Shown piece by piece: positions 1 through 5,537 of a stretch of DNA of 5,537 nt. Source of the DNA: an uncultured Flavobacteriales bacterium. GTDB lineage: Bacteria > Bacteroidota > Bacteroidia > Flavobacteriales_D > Sanyastnellaceae. Both the position numbers and the translations under genes were made by a program. The stretch lies in contig CALKYI010000471.1 of NCBI GenBank assembly GCA_938003665.1, forward strand, positions 1 to 5,537. The letters run 5' to 3'. Position 1 is the stretch's first letter; every line of letters begins with the position of its first letter. The notes beneath the pieces were generated by a model. It made no database searches. It was not told the origin of the DNA and saw only the letters and a list, made by a program, of their open reading frames with translations.

Positions 1-106
1 GGGGCCAGCCGTCGAAGATCCACACGCCTGCTTGGCCTCGCGTCTCGATCGCGAGGGCTGAAGTCAGGGCAAGGCCCAGGAGCAGGTGCAAGGTCTTTCG
101 GTTCAT
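1..106 (-). CDS. Secreted or envelope protein, N-terminal fragment (runs off left edge)
   Basis: Reading leftwards from the ATG at 106-104, the frame stays open to the window edge and gives 35 residues beginning MNRKTLHLLLGLALTSALA. This has the form of a Sec signal peptide: two basic residues (R3, K4), then a hydrophobic core at about residues 6-19, then a polar stretch ending in RGQA, a plausible cleavage site before GVWIFDGW. The protein is therefore predicted to be exported to the periplasm or outer membrane. The mature part lies almost wholly outside the window, so no family can be named. The start lies 4 bases beyond the stop codon of the upstream E1 gene, which argues for one transcript and probably coupled translation. 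No Shine-Dalgarno sequence is visible. The alternative, that this is a chance open frame, is less likely given the clean signal peptide and the tight spacing. Confidence 0.6.
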   Translation of the reverse strand, partial: MNRKTLHLLLGLALTSALAIETRGQAGVWIFDGWP

Positions 107-110
107 GGCG

Positions 111-2102
111 TCATGTGCGCAACAACGATGCCAAAGCCGTTTCAACTTTGGAGGCGCTCGGCAAGACTGCCGCTTCCAGGTGCTCGTTCAGGGGGATGGC
201 AGGCAGGTCCATGCTTCCGACCACGGCCGGCGCCACGTCCAAGTCGCGGAAGCATCGTGTGGCGATGTGTCCGGCCAAGGCTTGGGCAAAGCTGTGCGCC
301 ACGGGTTCCTCCGTCAACACAAGACAACGGTTGGTTTTGGCCACGCTTGCTTCAATGGCGGGGTGGTCCAAAGGTTGGATGGTGCGCAGGTCCAGGACCT
401 CCACGCGGCCTGGGAACGCTTGGGCGGCTTCCATGGCCCAATGCACGCCTCGGCCGTAGGTCACGACGGTGGCGGTGCTTTCATCGCCAGCCAATGCGAG
501 GTCCAGGCCTTGGACCGTTCGGGCTTTGCCCAACGGGACCCGGTAGTCGCGGTCGGGCTCGACGACCTTGGCGGATTCGGTGCCTGGGATTTTGGACCAA
601 TACAACCCCTTGTGCTCCAACACGACCACGGGGTTGGGGTCCTCGTACGCGGCCTTGAGGAGGCCCTTGAGGTCGGTGCCGTACGCCCCGATGGGCACGC
701 GAATCAGGCTGTGGATGGGCCATTGCCCTTTGCTCAAGAGGTAGCTCCGGCTGAGCTCGGTGAAGAGTTGGTTGAGCCCAGGCCAGAGGTAATCTGCAAA
801 TTGGACTTCCACGATCGGACGGCACCCTGTGGCGCTCATGCCAGCGGTGGACCCAATGATGAAGGCTTCTTGGATGGGGGTGTTGAAGACGCGGTGGTCG
901 CCAAAATTTTGGCACAACGTTGCCGCCTCCCGAAACACCCCGCCCAAGCGTGCACCCACATCCTGCCCGTACAGCAGGGCTTCGGGGTGGTCCGCCAAGA
1001 TTTCCTGCATGGCGTGCAGGGCGCAATCCACCATCAGCGTAGGCTCGTCATCTGTGCCTTGTCGATGGCCAACTTCTTCGGTGATCGTGGTAGGCGCCAA
1101 GGCATGCTCGGCCAACGTGGCTGGGTCAGGTTCTTCATGGCCTTGGGCCCGTTCAAACGCCGCTTTCATCGCCTCCGTCACCTCGGTCTGAATGGTGTCC
1201 AACGCCTCGCTGGCAATGCCGAGTTTCAGCAGTCGTTTGCGCAAGGCAACAAGCGGGTCACGCTTGCTGTGTTCTTCCAAATCATCTCGGTACCATTCCT
1301 TTCGAACGCCACTCGTGTGGTGCCCCAGCAAGGGCACATGGGCATGGACAAGCACAGGTTTGCGCTCGTTCCGCACGTAATCAAATGCCTCCACCATGGC
1401 CTTCATGCTCACTTCCGCATCGGCCCCGTCGATTTCCATTGCCTTGATCTGCGGAAACGCTTTGGCCAACGTGGATGCGTCGTGGGAACGGATTTCTGAA
1501 GCGTGCGCGGAGATGTCCCACTCGTTGTCCTGCACCAGCCAGATGATAGGCAGCTCGCGCAAGTCGCTCATGTGCAACGCTTCGCTCACTTCACCCTCTG
1601 TGATGGCCGCATCGCCAATGGAACAGACCACCACAGGCGGCGCTCCATCGCGGTCGTGTGGGATGCCTTCGAGTTCTTTGTATTGAAGGCCGAGTGCTAC
1701 TCCTGCTGCGGGAATGGCCTGCATGCCCGTCGCACTGCTCTGGTGTGGAATTCGGGGCAGGCCCTCGCGATTGAGTGAGGGGTGGCTGTAGTACGTGCGT
1801 CCTCCGCTGAAGGGGTCGTCGCCTTTCGCCAGCAACTGCAGCATCAACTCTTCGGGCTCCATGCCGAGGCTGAGCAGCAAGCAGTCGTCTCGGTAATAGG
1901 CGCTCAGGTAGTCCTGTTGTTCGAGCAACCGGCCCGTTGCCCATTGGATGGCTTCATGGCCGCGCGAACAGGCGTGGACATACTTCGAGGTCAACCGCGC
2001 ATGCGTTTCGTAGAGATCGCTCATGGCACGTGCGGTGCTCATGGTGCGGAAGGCTTCAAGCAATGCTTTGACGCCCGTTTCTAAGGAGGTGGATGCGTTC
2101 AT
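111..2102 (-). CDS. 2-oxo acid dehydrogenase E1, alpha and beta fused (TPP-dependent, branched-chain type likely)
   Basis: A 663-residue single chain carrying both halves of a heterotetrameric-type E1. E1 decarboxylates a 2-oxo acid on thiamine diphosphate and passes the acyl group to the lipoyl E2 subunit in a cytoplasmic complex. Residues about 15-330 are the E1-alpha part, with RGHEAIQ (47-53), YYRDD (69-73) and a TPP/Mg motif running from GDA (163-165) to QDN (191-193), a family variant of GDG...NN. GHHTSG (260-265) followed by YR is the active-site loop region. Residues about 353-663 are the E1-beta part, with GQDVG (379-383), GGVFREA (387-393), RVFNTPIQEA (404-413, E412 at the expected cofactor-activating glutamate) and VEVQFADY (431-438). 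A linker at about 320-352 is acidic and proline/threonine-containing. Fused E1 chains of this length are common in Bacteroidota. Substrate is uncertain: branched-chain 2-oxo acids are favoured by family resemblance, but pyruvate cannot be excluded. The start fits the family N-terminus; an A-rich stretch, not a Shine-Dalgarno, precedes it. Confidence 0.93.
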   Translation of the reverse strand: MNASTSLETGVKALLEAFRTMSTARAMSDLYETHARLTSKYVHACSRGHEAIQWATGRLLEQQDYLSAYYRDDCLLLSLGMEPEELMLQLLAKGDDPFSGGRTYYSHPSLNREGLPRIPHQSSATGMQAIPAAGVALGLQYKELEGIPHDRDGAPPVVVCSIGDAAITEGEVSEALHMSDLRELPIIWLVQDNEWDISAHASEIRSHDASTLAKAFPQIKAMEIDGADAEVSMKAMVEAFDYVRNERKPVLVHAHVPLLGHHTSGVRKEWYRDDLEEHSKRDPLVALRKRLLKLGIASEALDTIQTEVTEAMKAAFERAQGHEEPDPATLAEHALAPTTITEEVGHRQGTDDEPTLMVDCALHAMQEILADHPEALLYGQDVGARLGGVFREAATLCQNFGDHRVFNTPIQEAFIIGSTAGMSATGCRPIVEVQFADYLWPGLNQLFTELSRSYLLSKGQWPIHSLIRVPIGAYGTDLKGLLKAAYEDPNPVVVLEHKGLYWSKIPGTESAKVVEPDRDYRVPLGKARTVQGLDLALAGDESTATVVTYGRGVHWAMEAAQAFPGRVEVLDLRTIQPLDHPAIEASVAKTNRCLVLTEEPVAHSFAQALAGHIATRCFRDLDVAPAVVGSMDLPAIPLNEHLEAAVLPSASKVETALASLLRT

Positions 2103-2155
2103 TTTTCGTTGACAGGGTAAAGATAGGCCAGCGCGGATGGGTTACCTTCGTTGCC
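2103..2155. promoter_or_regulatory. Divergent intergenic region with weak promoter candidates both ways
   Basis: This 53-base gap separates the divergent E1 and dapF-lnb starts and should contain both promoters. On the minus strand, TATCTTTA (2125-2118) matches five of six fixed positions of the Bacteroidota -7 element TAnnTTTG and would give a leader of roughly ten bases for E1. On the plus strand, TACCTTCG (2143-2150) also matches five of six, but lies so close to the ATG at 2156 that the transcript would be nearly leaderless. TTGACA (2109-2114) resembles a sigma-70 -35 box but has no good -10 at normal spacing. No upstream TTG at the usual Bacteroidota distance was found for either candidate. 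Neither start has a Shine-Dalgarno, which is common in this phylum. No operator palindrome was recognised. Confidence 0.3.
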
Positions 2156-2944
2156 ATGCTCATCGATGCTTGGAAATGGGAGGGGACGGGGAATGCGTTC
2201 ATTCTGATGGACCGCAGGGATTGGGCTGCATTACCCAATGACGCCACCATTGCAGCCATGTGTGATGCTGCGAATGGTGTGGGAGCAGATGGCTTGATCT
2301 TTTTTCAGCCCTCGAACAATGCAGCGGATGTAACGCCCTGTGCTGAATGGGAAATGGATTACGTCAATGCGGATGGGTCTCGGTCGTTCTGCGGGAATGG
2401 AAGCCGCGCGCTTTTTGCGTTTTTGCGGCGGCAGGGTTGGATGCCCGAGACAGGTGGAACCCTGCACGCCTGCGATGGCCGCCATGCAGTGGCGTGGGAC
2501 GAATCCCAAAAGGAACCCGGCGTTGAATTGCGGCCCATTGCACCGCCCAAGGCCGCACCCGAAGGGGCCACGTTTGTCGACACGGGATCACCTCACCACC
2601 TGATCTGGGTCGAGGACACGGCTTCACAGGATGTGGAGGGCGTTGGGCGAGCCATCCGTTACGGCGTGGAATATGCGCCAGAGGGCACCAATGTGGATTT
2701 TGTGCAGCGCTTGAATGCCACTGCGCTCTCCATGCGTACCTACGAACGGGGGGTGGAGGCTGAAACGCGCGCCTGCGGAACCGGGGCCGTGGCTGCAGCC
2801 GTCGCCGACCATGCTGAACGTGGCGGTTCATTGCAGCGTGAGGTGCAAATGCCCGGCGGAACCCTGCGGGTGCAGCTCAGTGAACCCGAAGAAGCAACCG
2901 GCACTTACAGCAACGTCTGGTTGTACGGGGCGGCAAACGAAGTG
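2156..2944 (+). other. dapF: DapF domain of the fusion protein
   Basis: Residues 1-263, against about 260-280 for free DapF, so nothing is missing. The two catalytic cysteines are present: C79 in CGNGSR and C207 in RACGTGA. Other family motifs in order are GTGNAF (10-15), GVGADGL (41-47), YVNADGS (69-75), TGSPHH (143-148), GTNVDFV (177-183), RTYERGVEAETRACGTG (194-210) and MPGGTLRV (232-239). The terminal WLYGAANEV (255-263) aligns with the usual WLxGPAxxVF end of DapF. Deviations: the usual aspartate in GxGNDF is A14, and the second cysteine of CGNGxRC is A85. Neither is one of the two acid/base cysteines, so activity is expected to be retained. Confidence 0.9.
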
Positions 2945-4180
2945 ATGCGAGCTGCTTGGAACGGTTTGAAGTGGACTGCGTTGGCGCTGGCGTTTTGGAT
3001 GGGATGGATGCCGGAGGTAGCAGCACAAGGTGGCTGGACGGATGAGGTGGAGGTATCCATACTCACCGGTTCGCCGGGAGCTGACCTGTACAGCGCTTGG
3101 GGGCACACGGCCATTCGCGTTTTCGATCCCGGCCAAACGCCGCCGGTGGATTGGACCTACAACTACGGCACGTTTGAGTTTGGAGAAGGTTTTTACCTGC
3201 GCTTCATGCGCGGTGAATTGAACTACCGCTTGGCCAAATCGCCTTTCTCCTCCTTGCAGCGCGAGTACATGCATTTCGAGCGGGCCATCCTGGAGCAGCC
3301 GTTGAATTTAACCGCTGAGGATGCCCTAGCGTTAGTGGCTTTTCTCGAATGGAATTACCTCCCTGAAAACCGCGTCTATGCCTACAAGTTTTTCGAGGAT
3401 AACTGCTCCTCGCGTGTTTTGACGGTGATGCAAGCCGTGTTTGGCGACCGTTGGGACAGCGGATGTGCCGAGGACGCTGCTCTGGGCGTGACGTACCGAG
3501 AGGCACTCCGCCCATACGTGCACGGGGACGCATGGATTGAAACGGGCATCGACTTCATCCTCGGGCCAAGGGCCGATCGCTTGATGCCCCCGTGCGGTTC
3601 GAGTTTCCTGCCCGACGGGTTGATGCAGCAACTGCAAAGCGCCACGTTGGACGGACGCGCGGTCGCAGGTCGTCCGGAAGAATTGCTGCCCCCGCAGCGA
3701 TCGTGGTTTCGCAGCATGGTGTACACGCCTGTACTGGCCCATCCCATCATGTGGTGTGCGTTGATCCTTGTTTGGTCCTTGGTGGGATCCGTTCGGCGGT
3801 TGATGAGCCACCGGGCGGGTCGTGTGCTTCCGGCATGGAGGCGGCGATCGGGCAAGGCGGTGCAGGTTTTGGCGGGTGTGCTTGGCGTGTTGTTGCTTGC
3901 GATGTGGACGTTGACCGATCACCGCGACACCTGGGGCAATTGGAACATGTTATGGGCCTCGCCCTTCCTGCCTTTGCTTTGGGTCCTGCCCAAGGGGCGC
4001 CTGTGCCACTGGTTCCGGTGGATTTTGTCGGTGGGCGTCATTGGTTTTTTGTTGCTGTTTAATTTCGTTCCCCAATTCGTCCCGTTGTCCTTGCTTTTGT
4101 TGGGCTGGGCCGTTTGGTTGGATCTGGATCCGTGGAAGGTGCCGTGGTCCCTTTCGGATGCAGCGACGCAAGAGCCATGA
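2156..4180 (+). CDS. Fusion of diaminopimelate epimerase (DapF) and DUF4105/Lnb-like membrane protein
   Basis: One open frame of 674 residues holds two proteins normally encoded separately. Residues 1-263 are a full-length DapF, which interconverts LL- and meso-diaminopimelate for peptidoglycan and lysine. Residues 264-674 are a full-length DUF4105 protein; members in Bacteroides (Lnb) N-acylate the N-terminal cysteine of lipoproteins. A hydrophobic segment at about 271-290, which would be the signal peptide of a free DUF4105 protein, becomes an internal signal anchor. It would place DapF in the cytoplasm and the DUF4105 domain in the periplasm, followed by about five C-terminal membrane segments. 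The ATG at 2156 was chosen because MLIDAWKWEGTGNAF matches the DapF N-terminus; the frame is open back to 2093, but that start would overlap the E1 gene and adds no family sequence. The frame ends in ATGA, overlapping the following lipoprotein gene. The fusion is seen directly; whether one or two polypeptides are made is unknown, since the ATG at 2945 could also initiate. Confidence 0.88.
   Translation: MLIDAWKWEGTGNAFILMDRRDWAALPNDATIAAMCDAANGVGADGLIFFQPSNNAADVTPCAEWEMDYVNADGSRSFCGNGSRALFAFLRRQGWMPETGGTLHACDGRHAVAWDESQKEPGVELRPIAPPKAAPEGATFVDTGSPHHLIWVEDTASQDVEGVGRAIRYGVEYAPEGTNVDFVQRLNATALSMRTYERGVEAETRACGTGAVAAAVADHAERGGSLQREVQMPGGTLRVQLSEPEEATGTYSNVWLYGAANEVMRAAWNGLKWTALALAFWMGWMPEVAAQGGWTDEVEVSILTGSPGADLYSAWGHTAIRVFDPGQTPPVDWTYNYGTFEFGEGFYLRFMRGELNYRLAKSPFSSLQREYMHFERAILEQPLNLTAEDALALVAFLEWNYLPENRVYAYKFFEDNCSSRVLTVMQAVFGDRWDSGCAEDAALGVTYREALRPYVHGDAWIETGIDFILGPRADRLMPPCGSSFLPDGLMQQLQSATLDGRAVAGRPEELLPPQRSWFRSMVYTPVLAHPIMWCALILVWSLVGSVRRLMSHRAGRVLPAWRRRSGKAVQVLAGVLGVLLLAMWTLTDHRDTWGNWNMLWASPFLPLLWVLPKGRLCHWFRWILSVGVIGFLLLFNFVPQFVPLSLLLLGWAVWLDLDPWKVPWSLSDAATQEP
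2945..4180 (+). other. DUF4105 / Lnb-like lipoprotein N-acyltransferase domain with C-terminal membrane block
   Basis: Residues 264-674 (411 residues), a normal length for a free DUF4105 protein. The order is: hydrophobic anchor (about 271-290), soluble domain (about 292-520), then membrane segments at about 525-546, 568-587, 598-612, 620-638 and 640-656. Family motifs are AWGHTAIRV (314-322), YNYGTFEF (335-342), RGELNYRL (352-359), LEWNYLPENRVYAYKFF (397-413) and DNCSSR (415-420), plus NWNMLWASPFLPLLW (595-609) in the membrane part. H317 and C417 are the likely catalytic pair, by analogy with cysteine-dependent acyl transfer in Lnb; this is inference. The loop at about 547-567 has seven arginines and one lysine, as expected for a cytoplasmic loop, which puts the soluble domain outside. 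It could instead be a DUF4105 paralogue with another activity. Confidence 0.82.
4177..4180 (+). promoter_or_regulatory. ATGA stop-start overlap between the fusion gene and the lipoprotein gene
   Basis: The TGA ending the fusion frame (4178-4180) shares three bases with the ATG of the next gene (4177-4179). This is the standard arrangement for translational coupling. There is no strong Shine-Dalgarno upstream, so the lipoprotein probably depends on ribosomes finishing the upstream frame. No space exists for a separate promoter outside coding sequence. Confidence 0.75.
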
Positions 4181-5537
4181 AACGCCTCCGCACATCCTTT
4201 TCGACGAACGGCCTGCTGGCCGTCGCCTTGATTGTGCTCGCCTTTGGGTGCAAACGTGAGCCGACCACGTGGACGGTTGACGTCGCCTTGCCGCTCATCG
4301 ATGACGGTTGGAGTTGGGTGGATGTCATTGAGGAAGCCTCCGAAAATGGAAGCATTGATGTTGATGAAGGAGCGCCTGCGGTTCTGCGTTTCGAAGGTCC
4401 CGTGGCGGATTGGGAAATTCCCTCTCTGACGGAATTGCCCGACACCATTGTCGCCCAGGAACTCACCCCGGACTTCACAGGCGGGCCGTTTCCCGTTCCG
4501 CCCGGGGCGGTGTTGCTGGATACCGAGGAGGACATCGTCTTTCAAGGAATCGACCAGCAATTCTCGGGCCTCGTGCTGTCCGCCGGGCGCATCGATTACC
4601 TCGTTGAAAGTTCGACCAATGGCTACGTGGAATTGCAGTATGCATTTCCCAGTGTGACCATTGGCGGTGAAGCGGTGGAATTGAAGGTGGTGTTGCCACC
4701 GAGCAACGGAGTGGCCTTTCAAACCGAATCGGGCACCATCGACCTCGCCGGTGCGGTCATCGATTTGACCGGCGTATCTGGCAATGAAATCAACCGAATC
4801 GCCAGCCAGCTCATCATCGGAACCCCTACGGACATCGCGGACACCGCGCAGGTCTACGGCACCGATAGCATCCGGGTCAGGATGCATTTTCAGGACATGT
4901 TTGTCGAGCAAGTGGCTGGGTACTTTGGTCAGGAGACGGTGGCCTTTGAGGTGGATCAATCGGTGTTCCAACCCGCGGATTTCCCAGGCGGGTTTTTGCA
5001 AATCGAGCCTACACGTGCCAAGCTCCAGTTTCGCAACACCATCGCGGCGGACTTGCGTTTGCAACTCGATGCCCTCTCGGTGGATGGCATCGCCGTGGGG
5101 CACCCGGTGCTGGGTGTGCCCCAGCTTATTGCTCGGGCGGACTGGAACGGGGATGAGGTAGAACCGACGCTTTGGGAGATGGATTTGCTCGCTACCGCTC
5201 CGTCGTTGTTTGAACTCCTGGGCTACCTGCCCGAAGTGGTCACGGCGACAGGGGAGGCTTTGCTCAATCCGCTCGGTGATGTGTCAGGCGGGCAGGATTA
5301 TTTTGACACGCGGCACCCCCCGCAACTCTACCTCGATTTTGAATGGCCATTGGAAGGGGTGATCGAAGATTTTCGCGTCGTCCGTTCGCTCGCCATTGAA
5401 GGCACCGACTTGGCAGGGTTTGAAGGCGAACTCATTGTGCGCATCACCAATGGGTATCCAGTTGAATGGAATGTGACCGGGACGTGGGAGTACGAGGACC
5501 CTGCGCTGGACGCCGAAGTATTCAACGCCGTCTCGAC
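4177..5537 (+). CDS. Large lipoprotein of unknown function, partial (runs off right edge)
   Basis: From the ATG at 4177 the frame is open for 453 codons to the window end with no stop. The N-terminus has basic residues (K2, R3, R5), a hydrophobic core at 13-23 and a lipobox LAFG ending at C25, so it should be lipidated on C25. The following residues KREP are mixed in charge and do not clearly match the Bacteroidota surface-export signal, so periplasmic versus surface location is open. The visible mature part is acidic, rich in beta-type alternation and turn residues (Gly, Asp, Asn, Pro), and has no membrane segment. Three stretches, at about 135-168, 277-312 and 413-445, look alike (strand, Asn-containing turn, strand), suggesting repeated beta-sandwich domains. 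An LPDTIV motif (86-91) and PVPPGA (105-110) recall uncharacterised Bacteroidota lipoproteins, but no family is recognised with certainty. ATGA overlap makes it operonic with the DapF-Lnb fusion. Confidence 0.88.
   Translation, partial: MKRLRTSFSTNGLLAVALIVLAFGCKREPTTWTVDVALPLIDDGWSWVDVIEEASENGSIDVDEGAPAVLRFEGPVADWEIPSLTELPDTIVAQELTPDFTGGPFPVPPGAVLLDTEEDIVFQGIDQQFSGLVLSAGRIDYLVESSTNGYVELQYAFPSVTIGGEAVELKVVLPPSNGVAFQTESGTIDLAGAVIDLTGVSGNEINRIASQLIIGTPTDIADTAQVYGTDSIRVRMHFQDMFVEQVAGYFGQETVAFEVDQSVFQPADFPGGFLQIEPTRAKLQFRNTIAADLRLQLDALSVDGIAVGHPVLGVPQLIARADWNGDEVEPTLWEMDLLATAPSLFELLGYLPEVVTATGEALLNPLGDVSGGQDYFDTRHPPQLYLDFEWPLEGVIEDFRVVRSLAIEGTDLAGFEGELIVRITNGYPVEWNVTGTWEYEDPALDAEVFNAVS

Noticed and set aside
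105..1499. Long plus-strand open frame of 464 codons antisense to the E1 gene
   Set aside because: It lies wholly inside the well-conserved E1 coding sequence on the other strand. Its translation shows no recognisable motif and is rich in His, Gly and Arg as expected for a GC-rich shadow frame.
2105..2137. A sigma-70 promoter with TTGACA at 2109-2114
   Set aside because: No acceptable -10 hexamer occurs 16-18 bases downstream, and the primary sigma factor of Bacteroidota does not rely on this -35 sequence.
2093..2155. Upstream start at 2093 giving 21 extra residues on the DapF fusion
   Set aside because: It would overlap the start of the divergent E1 gene and the probable promoters, and the DapF family begins at the methionine encoded at 2156.
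3919..5103. Long minus-strand open frame of 394 codons opposite the end of the fusion gene and the lipoprotein gene
   Set aside because: It spans two plus-strand genes that have a clear membrane block and a lipobox. Its translation has no motif or export signal and looks like a GC-driven shadow.
1..5537. RNA genes, CRISPR arrays, insertion sequences, attachment sites, strong intrinsic terminators
   Set aside because: Nearly all of the window is protein-coding; no tRNA-like fold, regular direct repeats, transposase, terminal inverted repeats or GC-stem plus T-run was seen by eye.

Overview
The window reads as a chromosomal segment of a GC-rich Bacteroidota bacterium, probably related to Flavobacteriales. 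The evidence is a single-chain (alpha+beta fused) 2-oxo acid dehydrogenase E1, a DUF4105/Lnb-type membrane protein with the usual Bacteroidota C-terminal membrane block, a large lipoprotein of Bacteroidota style, and start codons without Shine-Dalgarno sequences. The taxonomic call is inference; there is no rRNA or other marker here. Gene density is very high, with no non-coding gap longer than about 50 bases.

Layout. Bases 1-106 (minus) hold only the signal-peptide end of a secreted protein. It starts 4 bases after the stop of the next gene and is probably co-transcribed with it. Bases 111-2102 (minus) encode the fused E1 enzyme. Bases 2103-2155 are a 53-base divergent intergenic region that must carry the start signals for both directions. 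Bases 2156-4180 (plus) are one uninterrupted reading frame joining a complete diaminopimelate epimerase (DapF) to a complete DUF4105/Lnb-like membrane protein. Bases 4177-5537 (plus) are a large lipoprotein of unknown function, overlapping the fusion gene by ATGA and running off the right edge.

How the genes may fit together. DapF makes meso-diaminopimelate for peptidoglycan and lysine. DUF4105 proteins of Bacteroidota include Lnb, a lipoprotein N-acyltransferase of the inner membrane. The fusion would tether a cytoplasmic cell-wall-precursor enzyme to an envelope lipoprotein-modifying enzyme, and the next gene, translationally coupled, is itself a lipoprotein. The plus-strand genes therefore look like an envelope-biogenesis operon. 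The E1 gene on the opposite strand belongs to central or branched-chain carbon metabolism and has no evident link. The DapF-Lnb fusion is the most unusual item. At the junction an out-of-frame TGA overlaps an in-frame ATG (TGATG), which suggests how two overlapping genes could have become one, or where a single-base sequence error should be excluded.
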